A stretch of DNA of 23,173 bases from an uncultured Flavobacteriales bacterium (GTDB taxonomy: Bacteria; Bacteroidota; Bacteroidia; Flavobacteriales; Flavobacteriaceae), in NCBI GenBank assembly GCA_913009535.1, contig CAJVXR010000016.1, forward strand, positions 1 to 23,173, read 5' to 3'. Each line of letters opens with the position of its first letter. Position 1 is the stretch's first letter. Both the position numbers and the translations under genes were made by a program. The notes under the pieces were generated by a model, which did no database searches, was not told the origin of the DNA, and saw only the letters and a program-made list of their open reading frames with translations. Positions 16,877-23,173 of the stretch are shown here, one piece after another.

Positions 16877-17950
16877 ATGGTTACTGATTACAAACAAATC
16901 CTAAACAAACTGGATCAACTGAAGCCTGTTCAATATGCGAAAAACAGGAACTTTATTGATGGTTCGGTAAGCATGCTATCTCCTTATATTTCAAGAGGAG
17001 TATTATCTACAAAACAAGTATTAGAACATCTACAAAAGAAAGGTTTTGAAGCTAAAAAAATAGAAAAATTCATTCAAGAACTAGCTTGGAGAGACTATTG
17101 GCAACTAATATGGAAAGAAAAAGATATTAATGTTGATATTAGAAATAAGCAAACAGATATAAATCAAAATGAAATTTCTCAATCTATTGTTGAAGCTAAA
17201 ACAGGGATAGAAGCTATAGATAAAGCAATACTAGATTTATACAGTACTGGATACATGCACAATCACTTAAGAATGTATGTTGCTAGTATTTCTACCAATA
17301 TTGCCAAAAACTATTGGAAATTACCTGCAAAATGGATGTACTACCATCTTTTAGATGGGGACTGGGCTTCTAATGCATTAAGTTGGCAATGGGTTTGTGG
17401 GGCAAACAGCAATAAGAAATACATCGCTAACCAAGAAAATATAAATAAATACACTTACAGCAAACAAAGAAACACATTTTTAGACTGCTCCTATGAAGAT
17501 ATAATGAGGATTGAGCAACCTACCCATTTTAAACCAATAAGTGAGGAGTTGCCAAATACTGAATTTCCTAAGTCTGATGAGATTTCAATTGATCACAGTA
17601 AACCAATTTGTATTTATAATTATTATAACCTCGATCCTAAATGGAGAACAGAAATTGATGCCAATAGAATATTACTTTTAGAGCCTAGTGTTTTTAAGGA
17701 ATACCCAATTGGAAATAAAGCGATGGATTTTATGATATCACTTTCTAAAAATATACCATCGATTAAGGTCTATGTTGGGGAGTTTGAGGAAATAATTAAA
17801 AAGGACTCCATTGTGTATTTCAAAGAACATCCACTTAATTATAATTACAAAGGAAATGAAGATAGTAGAGATTGGATAAGTAGTGTAAATGGTTATTATC
17901 CATCATTTTTTGGTTTCTGGAATAAAGCAAAAAAAGAAATTTCATTTTAA
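16877..17950 (+). CDS. Short photolyase-like FAD-domain protein lacking the N-terminal antenna domain
   Basis: A 357-residue relative of DNA photolyase/cryptochrome that begins directly with the FAD-binding helical domain (about 20-215). Seen: SMLSPYISRGVLS (32-44, phosphate/FAD loop), ELAWRDYWQ (68-76), TGYMHNHLRM (124-133), and DGDWASNALSWQW (160-172). Asn166 and Trp170 line up with E. coli PhrB Asn378 (next to flavin N5) and Trp382 (electron-transfer chain). The usual N-terminal alpha/beta antenna domain (PF00875-like) is absent. Residues about 240-320 alternate strand and helix, and resemble by eye the antenna domain of the 18082 gene. It probably binds FAD; whether it repairs CPD or (6-4) lesions, single-stranded DNA, or signals is unknown. 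It lies 15 bp after murF and 3 bp before DUF2256. Frame is intact, so it is not a truncated remnant. Confidence 0.85.
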   Translation: MVTDYKQILNKLDQLKPVQYAKNRNFIDGSVSMLSPYISRGVLSTKQVLEHLQKKGFEAKKIEKFIQELAWRDYWQLIWKEKDINVDIRNKQTDINQNEISQSIVEAKTGIEAIDKAILDLYSTGYMHNHLRMYVASISTNIAKNYWKLPAKWMYYHLLDGDWASNALSWQWVCGANSNKKYIANQENINKYTYSKQRNTFLDCSYEDIMRIEQPTHFKPISEELPNTEFPKSDEISIDHSKPICIYNYYNLDPKWRTEIDANRILLLEPSVFKEYPIGNKAMDFMISLSKNIPSIKVYVGEFEEIIKKDSIVYFKEHPLNYNYKGNEDSRDWISSVNGYYPSFFGFWNKAKKEISF

Positions 17951-17953
17951 CAC

Positions 17954-18085
17954 ATGCCAAAAAATTTACCATTTAAAATATGTTTAGTGTGTGGCCTCCC
18001 ATTTAATTGGAGAAAAAAATGGGCTAAGGAATGGGAAAATGTTAAATATTGCAGCCAACGCTGTAAAAAAAATAAAAATAAATGA
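17954..18085 (+). CDS. DUF2256 small zinc-ribbon protein
   Basis: A 43-residue ORF from the ATG at 17954, starting [19 protein letters not shown]. It carries two Cys pairs, C10-x2-C13 and C33-x3-C37 (YCSQRC), around the conserved WRKKW stretch and a run of basic residues: the DUF2256 family pattern. Function is unknown; a structural zinc site and nucleic-acid or protein contact are plausible. It sits 3 bp after the short photolyase-like gene, and its stop overlaps the start of the next photolyase gene as ATGA (18082-18085), so translation of the two is coupled. DUF2256 genes next to photolyase/cryptochrome genes are, to my knowledge, a recurrent association. Confidence 0.9.
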   Translation: MPKNLPFKICLVCGLPFNWRKKWAKEWENVKYCSQRCKKNKNK

Positions 18086-19560
18086 AAACTGTAAACCTGA
18101 TATTTCCCAACCAACTCTTTGAAGACAGTCCTTTACTAGAAAAGGATGGAGTTTTTTTATTAATTGAAGAAAATTTGTTTTTTCGACACTTTAAATTTCA
18201 TGTGCAGAAACTAATATTACATAGATCTTCAATGAAGTATTATGAAAGCTTTTTACAAGAAAATAATAAAGAGGTATTATACATTGAGCAAGAAGAAAGT
18301 ATATCTGATGTTAGAGAACTAATTCCTTATCTAAAAAAAGAAGGGTATAATACAATTAATTATATTCTTACCAATGATAACTATTTAGAAAGACGCCTTA
18401 CTAGTAAAGCGAAGAAAAATGAAATTGAATTAAATGCATTTGAAAACCCCATGTTTTTAAACTCCTCTTTAGATTTAGAATCTTTCTTTCGATCGGATAA
18501 AAAAAAGTTTTACCAAACCTCCTTTTATATTGAACAAAGGAAAAAACTCGGTATCTTATTAGACGCTTCAGGAAATGCCGAAGGAGGGAAATGGAGTTTT
18601 GATACAGAAAACAGAAAAAAATATCCAAAAACAAAATTAGCTCCTAAAATTGAAATACTAAAAGCGGATAATTTATTTTTAGAGGCTAAAAAATATGTAG
18701 AAAAACATTTTAAAAATAATCCTGGGGATATTCCAGAAAAGCCAATATATCCTCACACACATGAGTTATCTAAAAGTTGGTTATATCTATTTTTAAAGGA
18801 TAGGATGCAAGAATTCGGCCCATATGAAGATGCCATGGTTCAAAAAGAGTCTTTCTTAAACCATAGTGTATTGTCTCCGCTATTAAATTCAGGTCTTATC
18901 ACTCCAATCAACATTATTGAGGAAACTTTAAAATATAAAGATGATTACCCTATAAATTCAATTGAAGGCTTTTTAAGACAAATAATTGGATGGAGGGAAT
19001 TTATAAGAGGTGTTTATAAAGTAAAAGGTAGTCAAGAAAGAACTACTAATTTCTTTAATTTTAAAAGAAAAATACCAAAATCATTCTATGATGCAACTAC
19101 AGGTATTTTGCCTATTGACATCACCATTAAAAAAGTTCAAAAAACCGCATATAACCATCACATAGAGAGATTAATGGTATTAGGGAATTTTATGATGTTA
19201 TGTGAGTTCGATCCAGATGAAATATACAGATGGTTTATGGAACATTATATAGATGCATATGACTGGGTTATGGTACCAAATGTCTATGGAATGAGTCAGT
19301 TTGCAGATGGAGGCCTAATGTCTACTAAACCATATATATCTAGTAGTAATTATTTAAAAAAGATGAGTGATTTTCCAAATGGTGATTGGCAACAAATTTG
19401 GGATGCCTTATACTGGCGATTTATAGATTTAAATCGAGAACTATTTGCGAAAAATATTAGAATGAAATTTATGGTTAGCATGCTTGATAAAATGCCGGAC
19501 GAAAAAAGAATAAATCATTTCAAAATTGCAAATGAATATCTTGATTCATTGGATGGATAA
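18082..19560 (+). CDS. Photolyase/cryptochrome of the FeS-BCP (CryPro) class, cluster ligands missing
   Basis: A 492-residue homologue of bacterial (6-4) photolyases such as Agrobacterium PhrB (PF04244 N-terminus plus FAD domain). The N-terminal alpha/beta domain is about 1-130 with [19 protein letters not shown] (33-51), and ENRKKYP lies near 176-182. The FAD/lesion region has [12 protein letters not shown] (296-307), [11 protein letters not shown] (356-366, the HHxxR lesion-site motif) and MSQFADGG (404-411). Family members bind [4Fe-4S] with four cysteines; here Cys374 is the only cysteine, and the loop after KKMSD (426-430) goes [14 protein letters not shown] with no Cys and about ten residues fewer than I recall for PhrB. 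It is therefore either a cluster-free photolyase subgroup or has a changed role. It is translationally coupled to DUF2256 and ends 5 bp from convergent pirin. Confidence 0.88.
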   Translation: MKTVNLIFPNQLFEDSPLLEKDGVFLLIEENLFFRHFKFHVQKLILHRSSMKYYESFLQENNKEVLYIEQEESISDVRELIPYLKKEGYNTINYILTNDNYLERRLTSKAKKNEIELNAFENPMFLNSSLDLESFFRSDKKKFYQTSFYIEQRKKLGILLDASGNAEGGKWSFDTENRKKYPKTKLAPKIEILKADNLFLEAKKYVEKHFKNNPGDIPEKPIYPHTHELSKSWLYLFLKDRMQEFGPYEDAMVQKESFLNHSVLSPLLNSGLITPINIIEETLKYKDDYPINSIEGFLRQIIGWREFIRGVYKVKGSQERTTNFFNFKRKIPKSFYDATTGILPIDITIKKVQKTAYNHHIERLMVLGNFMMLCEFDPDEIYRWFMEHYIDAYDWVMVPNVYGMSQFADGGLMSTKPYISSSNYLKKMSDFPNGDWQQIWDALYWRFIDLNRELFAKNIRMKFMVSMLDKMPDEKRINHFKIANEYLDSLDG

Positions 19561-19565
19561 AAACA

Positions 19566-20315
19566 TTATGCAAATCGCTGAAAATATGTAGGGTAAGTCG
19601 AGTTTTTGAGGGAAGTGATTTCAAATAATTTGACATAACTACTACACATTATGTTTAATGTCTCTTCATCGTGTATTATAATAAAATCTCCTTTTTTAAC
19701 TAACTGATTATTAAATTGACCTTCTCCTTCAAGTACAAATATTGAACTAATTAAGTCCAGACTTAACTTATGTTCAAAATTTCCTGAACTGTAAGAAAAT
19801 TCATTAATCAATATATTCTCTGAAATCAACTCTATTGGTGAACTATCTCCTTTTATTATTTTTTTTATACAATTATTAGATTCAATTATTTTAAAATCAT
19901 CTAGCTTATAATCATCGTAAGTTGCAACATTAAGAAGAGTTTTTGAAATATCAGGATCAAACCATATTTGAAATATTTCCGAATTTTCTCCTATTTCTTC
20001 TGAATGAGAAATTCCATTACCAGATCTTATAACTTGAACATCTCCTTCTTCTAACCTAATCCAAGAATTTAGTTTTGTGTCAAAGTGATTAATATATCCT
20101 TTTAAAACAAAACTACATATTTCAAATCCTTGATGTGGATGTAATCCAATAGTGCTTGACTTATTAGTTGTCCAGGCATGAGCCCAATAAAAGAGATTTG
20201 AATATGGTTTAGTTTCTCCTCCATCTTGAGGAAAACCAATTGGTTTCTTCTCTAATATCTCACCGTTATTAAAAGCTCCACTAACTTGATCTTTTTTAGG
20301 TATTACTTGAATCAT
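19566..20315 (-). CDS. Pirin family cupin protein
   Basis: A 249-residue two-domain cupin of the pirin family. The N-terminal cupin holds the metal site: LHPHQGFE with His59 and His61, and SGNGISHSE with His104 and Glu106. Those positions are all shifted by exactly 3 from the iron ligands His56, His58, His101 and Glu103 I recall for human pirin. The second half (about 165-249) is a degenerate cupin. Bacterial pirins have been tied to quercetinase activity and to binding metabolic enzymes; which applies here is open. It converges on the photolyase gene with 5 bp between stops and lies downstream of the tRNA-Val terminator, so it needs its own promoter in 20316-20342, where I see no clear -7 match. 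Confidence 0.9.
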   Translation of the reverse strand: MIQVIPKKDQVSGAFNNGEILEKKPIGFPQDGGETKPYSNLFYWAHAWTTNKSSTIGLHPHQGFEICSFVLKGYINHFDTKLNSWIRLEEGDVQVIRSGNGISHSEEIGENSEIFQIWFDPDISKTLLNVATYDDYKLDDFKIIESNNCIKKIIKGDSSPIELISENILINEFSYSSGNFEHKLSLDLISSIFVLEGEGQFNNQLVKKGDFIIIHDEETLNIMCSSYVKLFEITSLKNSTYPTYFQRFA

Positions 20316-20342
20316 AAAAAATATAATTTGGAATACAATTTA

Positions 20343-20375
20343 TAAAAAAAACCTCAACTTATAAGTTGAGGTTTT
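20343..20375 (-). terminator. Intrinsic terminator of tRNA-Val
   Basis: Palindromic stem CCTCAACT / AGTTGAGG (20352-20359 with 20364-20371), loop TATA, followed on the minus strand by eight T (20344-20351). It starts 10 bp after the tRNA 3' end. On the plus strand only four T follow, so it works mainly for the minus strand. Confidence 0.88.
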
Positions 20376-20380
20376 AATCG

Positions 20381-20455
20381 TGGGCGCGGAGGGATTCGAA
20401 CCCCCGACCCCCTGGGTGTAAACCAGGTGCTCTGAACCAACTGAGCTACGCGCCC
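20381..20455 (-). tRNA. tRNA-Val (anticodon UAC)
   Basis: A 75-nt cloverleaf on the minus strand: acceptor GGGCGCG/CGCGCCC with discriminator A, D arm GCTC…GAGC, anticodon arm CCTGG-TTTACAC-CCAGG with anticodon TAC (20419-20421), and T arm GGGGG-TTCGAAT-CCCTC with one G·U pair. The CCA end is not encoded (CGA follows the discriminator base), so it must be added post-transcriptionally. It has a promoter match at 20478-20485 and its own terminator, so it is a single-gene unit. Confidence 0.97.
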
Positions 20456-20477
20456 CTAATTAAAATATCAGGGTGGG

Positions 20478-20485
20478 CAAATATA
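20478..20485 (-). promoter_or_regulatory. -7 element of the tRNA-Val promoter
   Basis: The minus strand reads TATATTTG, an exact TAnnTTTG match 22 bases before the mature tRNA 5' end, which predicts a start near 20471 with about a 15-nt 5' leader. The -33 position shows only a TTTATT-like run. This is the best-placed promoter match in the window. Confidence 0.6.
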
Positions 20486-20570
20486 AAATTTTTTAATCTA
20501 AAAATAAACTATCTACTAAATAAATTATTTTTTTATTATCTGAATATTTTAATTCATTTGAAAAGGTAAA

Positions 20571-21788
20571 CTAAATTACCTCAGAAACCACAAATGTACT
20601 TCCTCCTATATAAATCAAATCACTCTCTTTAGAATTTTCTTTAGCCGATACTAGAGCATCATTAACCGAATTAAATGAGCTTCCAAACCTTGAATTTGAT
20701 TCAAATATAGATTCTAATTTAATTGCACTTAGACCTCTTTTTATATCAGGCTTACAAAAATAATAAATAGCGTCCTTAGGGAATAATTCAATTATAGAAT
20801 CAAGCTCTTTATCCTCCACAAATCCAATCACAAAATGTAGTTTTGAATACTTAATGAATGAAATGTCTTTTAAAACAATTGATAACCCTTCTTTATTATG
20901 AGCTGTGTCACAGATTATTAAAGGGCTTTGGTTTAGCACAGTCCATCTTCCAGTAAAACCAGTATTTGTGTGAACTCTTGAAATACCTAGCCTTATTGCA
21001 TCAATATCAACATTCCAATTTGACATAGTAAGCTCATGAATTGCAGATATAGCAGTTTGGATATTTTTACTTTGAAAAGACCCTTTTAAATCTGAAGTGT
21101 AATTATGTTTTTTTTGCTGATCAGCAAAAATAATTTTTGAGTTAAGTTGGTTAGCTTTATTTACAAATAAATCTACTAACTCTTTTTGAGTTTCTCCAAT
21201 AATTACAGTCTTACCTCTTTTTATTATTCCTGCCTTTTCATTTGCTATTTCTTGTAGGGAATCACCAAGAAATTTAGTATGGTCTAAACCAATATTTGTA
21301 ATTACGGATATTTCAGGATTAATAATATTAGTAGAATCCAATCGACCTCCCATACCTACTTCAATAATTGCTATGTCAACTTTTTGATTATTAAAATAAT
21401 CGAAAGCCATACCTACAGTCATTTCAAAAAATGATAGTTTATTTCCGTCCAAATAATCTTTATGAGTATCTATAAAATTTACAACATTGTCTTTTGAAAT
21501 GCATTCACCATTAATTTTAATTCTTTCTCTAAAGTCTTTTAAATGGGGAGAAGTATATAATCCAACTCTGTAACCCGCCTCTTGCAAAATTGAAGAAAGT
21601 ATATGCGAGGTGGAACCTTTACCATTTGTACCGGCAACATGAATAGTCTTTAGTTTAGTATGTGGATTGCCTAAGTAACTAGATAGGTCGTAAATATTTT
21701 GTAAATCAATCTTATATTTGAAAGTCCCTGAATTTTGATATACAGGAAGCTTATTAAACATCCATTCTATAGTAGAATTATATTTCAA
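20571..21788 (-). CDS. folC: Bifunctional folylpolyglutamate synthase / dihydrofolate synthase FolC
   Basis: Mur-ligase-fold enzyme that joins glutamate to dihydropteroate and extends folate polyglutamates. It has 405 residues. The ATP loop GTNGKGST is at 53-60, and the SPHLKDFRERI folate-binding region, FEMTVGMAFDYF, VGMGGRLDSTNI, NIGLDHTKFLG and EKAGIIK blocks are all present. The N-terminal sequence (TIEWMFNKLPVYQ) matches flavobacterial FolC, but no in-frame ATG precedes it. I therefore take TTG at 21788-21786, 8 bp after the nhaD stop. The alternative ATG at 21761 (residue 10) would cut off conserved residues. nhaD–folC are probably co-transcribed. No terminator stem is evident in the 115 bp between its stop and the tRNA. 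Confidence 0.92.
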   Translation of the reverse strand: MKYNSTIEWMFNKLPVYQNSGTFKYKIDLQNIYDLSSYLGNPHTKLKTIHVAGTNGKGSTSHILSSILQEAGYRVGLYTSPHLKDFRERIKINGECISKDNVVNFIDTHKDYLDGNKLSFFEMTVGMAFDYFNNQKVDIAIIEVGMGGRLDSTNIINPEISVITNIGLDHTKFLGDSLQEIANEKAGIIKRGKTVIIGETQKELVDLFVNKANQLNSKIIFADQQKKHNYTSDLKGSFQSKNIQTAISAIHELTMSNWNVDIDAIRLGISRVHTNTGFTGRWTVLNQSPLIICDTAHNKEGLSIVLKDISFIKYSKLHFVIGFVEDKELDSIIELFPKDAIYYFCKPDIKRGLSAIKLESIFESNSRFGSSFNSVNDALVSAKENSKESDLIYIGGSTFVVSEVI

Positions 21789-21796
21789 TTTATATG

Positions 21797-23146
21797 TTAT
21801 ATAAAATCTCTAATAAGTACAAAGGCTGCAGCTCCAGAAACAAACCCTATAAATGCAAGCCAAGATATTTTCTTTAAATACCAGAAGAAATTAATTTTTT
21901 CCATACCCATTGCTACAACTCCAGCAGCAGACCCTATAATTAACATACTACCACCTGTTCCAGCAGAATAAGCAATAAAGTGCCATAATGGATGGTCTAT
22001 TGGCTCGGTAAACATCCCTAGACTTGCCGCAACTAAAGGAACATTATCAATAATAGCCGATCCTACACCCATTAAAATAACAAGAACATCTAATGGAATA
22101 GTTTGTTTTAAATCAGTAGCAAACTCAAAAAGAATACCCAAAGATTCTAATGCACCAACAGCCATTAAAATACCTAAGAAAAATAATATACTTGGCATTT
22201 CAATCTTAGTTAAAGCTTTGTGAACTGGACTAGAGTGAGCAGTGGAATCTGAAGAAGTGATTTTAGATAAACTATATTGTGAATTACTAAAAATTTCTGC
22301 AAATACTGAAACTACTCCTAAACTTAACATCATCCCTATGTATGGAGGAAGGTGAGTAACCACTTTAAAAATTGGAACAAAAACAATTGCACTTAGACCT
22401 AATATTAACATCTTAGAGCTATATTTATCACTATCAGTTGTTGACTTATTAAGTTCAATATCTCCTTTAAATTGAGGTAAAAAAGAAGCTATAACCGTAG
22501 GTACTACCATACATACTATAGAAGGTATTAACAGATATGAAATTAATTCAGGTGTAGTAACTTTATCTCCTATCCAAAGCATTGTAGTAGTAACATCACC
22601 AATTGGAGACCATGCACCTCCTGCATTAGCTGCAATAATTATAAGCCCTGCATACCATAGTCGCATGTTTTTATCAGAGACCACTTTTTGTAAAATGGAT
22701 ATAAGTACAATAGTAGCAGTAAGGTTATCAATAATTGCAGAAAGTATAAATGCTAGACCGCAAAAAATCCATAGTATAGTCTTTTTCTTTTTGTAATTAA
22801 TTAAATCTTTAATGACAGAAAAGCCGTTGAAATAATCTATAATTTCAACAATTGTCATTGCACCTAGTAGAAAAACTAGAATTTCTGCAGTTTTACCTAG
22901 GTGATGTAGTAATGTCTCTTCCATTAGATGTTCTTTAGCATCTATATCTAAACCACCAAAACCTTCAACTAATCCATGAATAGCTGGGCTAAACCAACTT
23001 GTAAATGTATCTAAATTTAACGCAATTATTGCCCATGAAATAGCCATCATAACAAGTGCTGGCACTAATTTATCTACCTTTAAGGTGTGTTCTAATGTTA
23101 TAGCTAAATAACCAAGAACAAAAACTACAATGACTAATAATTCCAT
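21797..23146 (-). CDS. nhaD: Na+/H+ antiporter NhaD
   Basis: Inner-membrane sodium/proton antiporter of the NhaD type (ion transporter superfamily), 449 residues with about 12 hydrophobic segments. Typical blocks are HLMEETLLHHLGKTAEILVF (near 68-87), IIDNLTATIVLISIL, GGAWSPIGDVTTTMLW, and IIDNVPLVAASLGMF with conserved Asp and Asn in half-membrane turns. It keeps cytoplasmic Na+ low and pH stable, as suits a marine cell. The ATG at 23146-23144 gives the expected N-terminus. Only 27 bp upstream are visible; a TACATTTC at 23159-23166 on the minus strand is a weak -7 candidate. folC follows after 8 bp. Confidence 0.94.
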   Translation of the reverse strand: MELLVIVVFVLGYLAITLEHTLKVDKLVPALVMMAISWAIIALNLDTFTSWFSPAIHGLVEGFGGLDIDAKEHLMEETLLHHLGKTAEILVFLLGAMTIVEIIDYFNGFSVIKDLINYKKKKTILWIFCGLAFILSAIIDNLTATIVLISILQKVVSDKNMRLWYAGLIIIAANAGGAWSPIGDVTTTMLWIGDKVTTPELISYLLIPSIVCMVVPTVIASFLPQFKGDIELNKSTTDSDKYSSKMLILGLSAIVFVPIFKVVTHLPPYIGMMLSLGVVSVFAEIFSNSQYSLSKITSSDSTAHSSPVHKALTKIEMPSILFFLGILMAVGALESLGILFEFATDLKQTIPLDVLVILMGVGSAIIDNVPLVAASLGMFTEPIDHPLWHFIAYSAGTGGSMLIIGSAAGVVAMGMEKINFFWYLKKISWLAFIGFVSGAAAFVLIRDFI

Positions 23147-23173
23147 ATTTATTTTTTAGAAATGTAATATAAT

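Noticed and set aside
16877..17950. Short photolyase as a pseudogene truncated at its N-terminus
   Set aside because: The frame is open from a start just after murF, FAD-domain motifs are intact, no antenna-domain remnant lies upstream, and a distinct C-terminal segment is present.
20352..20371. 20-bp palindrome as a regulator-binding site for pirin
   Set aside because: Its position just after the tRNA and the following T8 run on the minus strand fit an intrinsic terminator better.
1..23173. CRISPR arrays, insertion sequences, phage genes or integration sites
   Set aside because: No regularly spaced repeats, transposase, integrase or terminal repeats were seen; the tRNA-Val gene shows no adjacent partial duplicate.

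Overview
The window reads as a chromosomal segment of a low-GC, compact Bacteroidota genome, most likely a marine Flavobacteriia member. The evidence is the gldJ–porU–porV (type IX secretion/gliding) block next to cdd–pdhA–pdhC, promoter-like TAnnTTTG (-7) elements in place of TATAAT, few Shine-Dalgarno sites, and very short gaps, including convergent genes that abut or lie 5 bp apart. NhaD and two photolyase-family genes would suit a sunlit, salty habitat; that is inference.

Layout. 1-592 (-): 5' part of a PafA-like alkaline phosphatase lipoprotein, cut by the window edge. 679-2174 (+): mlaE-mlaF, permease and ATPase of an outer-membrane lipid transport ABC system, without mlaD. 2175-13592 (-): a long co-directional run, read porU, porV, cdd, pdhA, pdhC, SDR, SprT-like protease, HIGH-motif nucleotidylyltransferase, DUF389 membrane protein. 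An internal promoter is likely before pdhA. A 207-bp divergent region with an inverted repeat separates porU from gldJ (13800-15512, +). gldJ ends in a strong intrinsic terminator. Then come murF (15578, +) and a tightly packed set: a short FAD-domain photolyase-like gene, a 43-residue DUF2256 zinc-ribbon gene, and a full-length photolyase of the FeS-BCP/CryPro class. A pirin gene converges on this set. Upstream of pirin are tRNA-Val(UAC), with its own promoter and terminator, then folC and nhaD, all on the minus strand.

How they work together. PorU (sortase), PorV (outer-membrane shuttle/acceptor) and GldJ (gliding/T9SS lipoprotein) form the T9SS block. PdhA and PdhC supply E1-alpha and E2 of pyruvate dehydrogenase; no E1-beta or E3 gene lies here. 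MurF serves peptidoglycan synthesis and FolC serves folate.

Most unusual: the photolyase cassette at 16877-19560. The full-length enzyme belongs by sequence to a family named for a [4Fe-4S] cluster, yet it has one cysteine in 492 residues, and the loop that should carry three cluster ligands is shortened. Its partner lacks the N-terminal antenna domain and instead carries a C-terminal alpha/beta-looking segment that resembles, by eye, the antenna domain of the other gene, as if the domain order were swapped. DUF2256 lies between the two, overlapping the second by ATGA.
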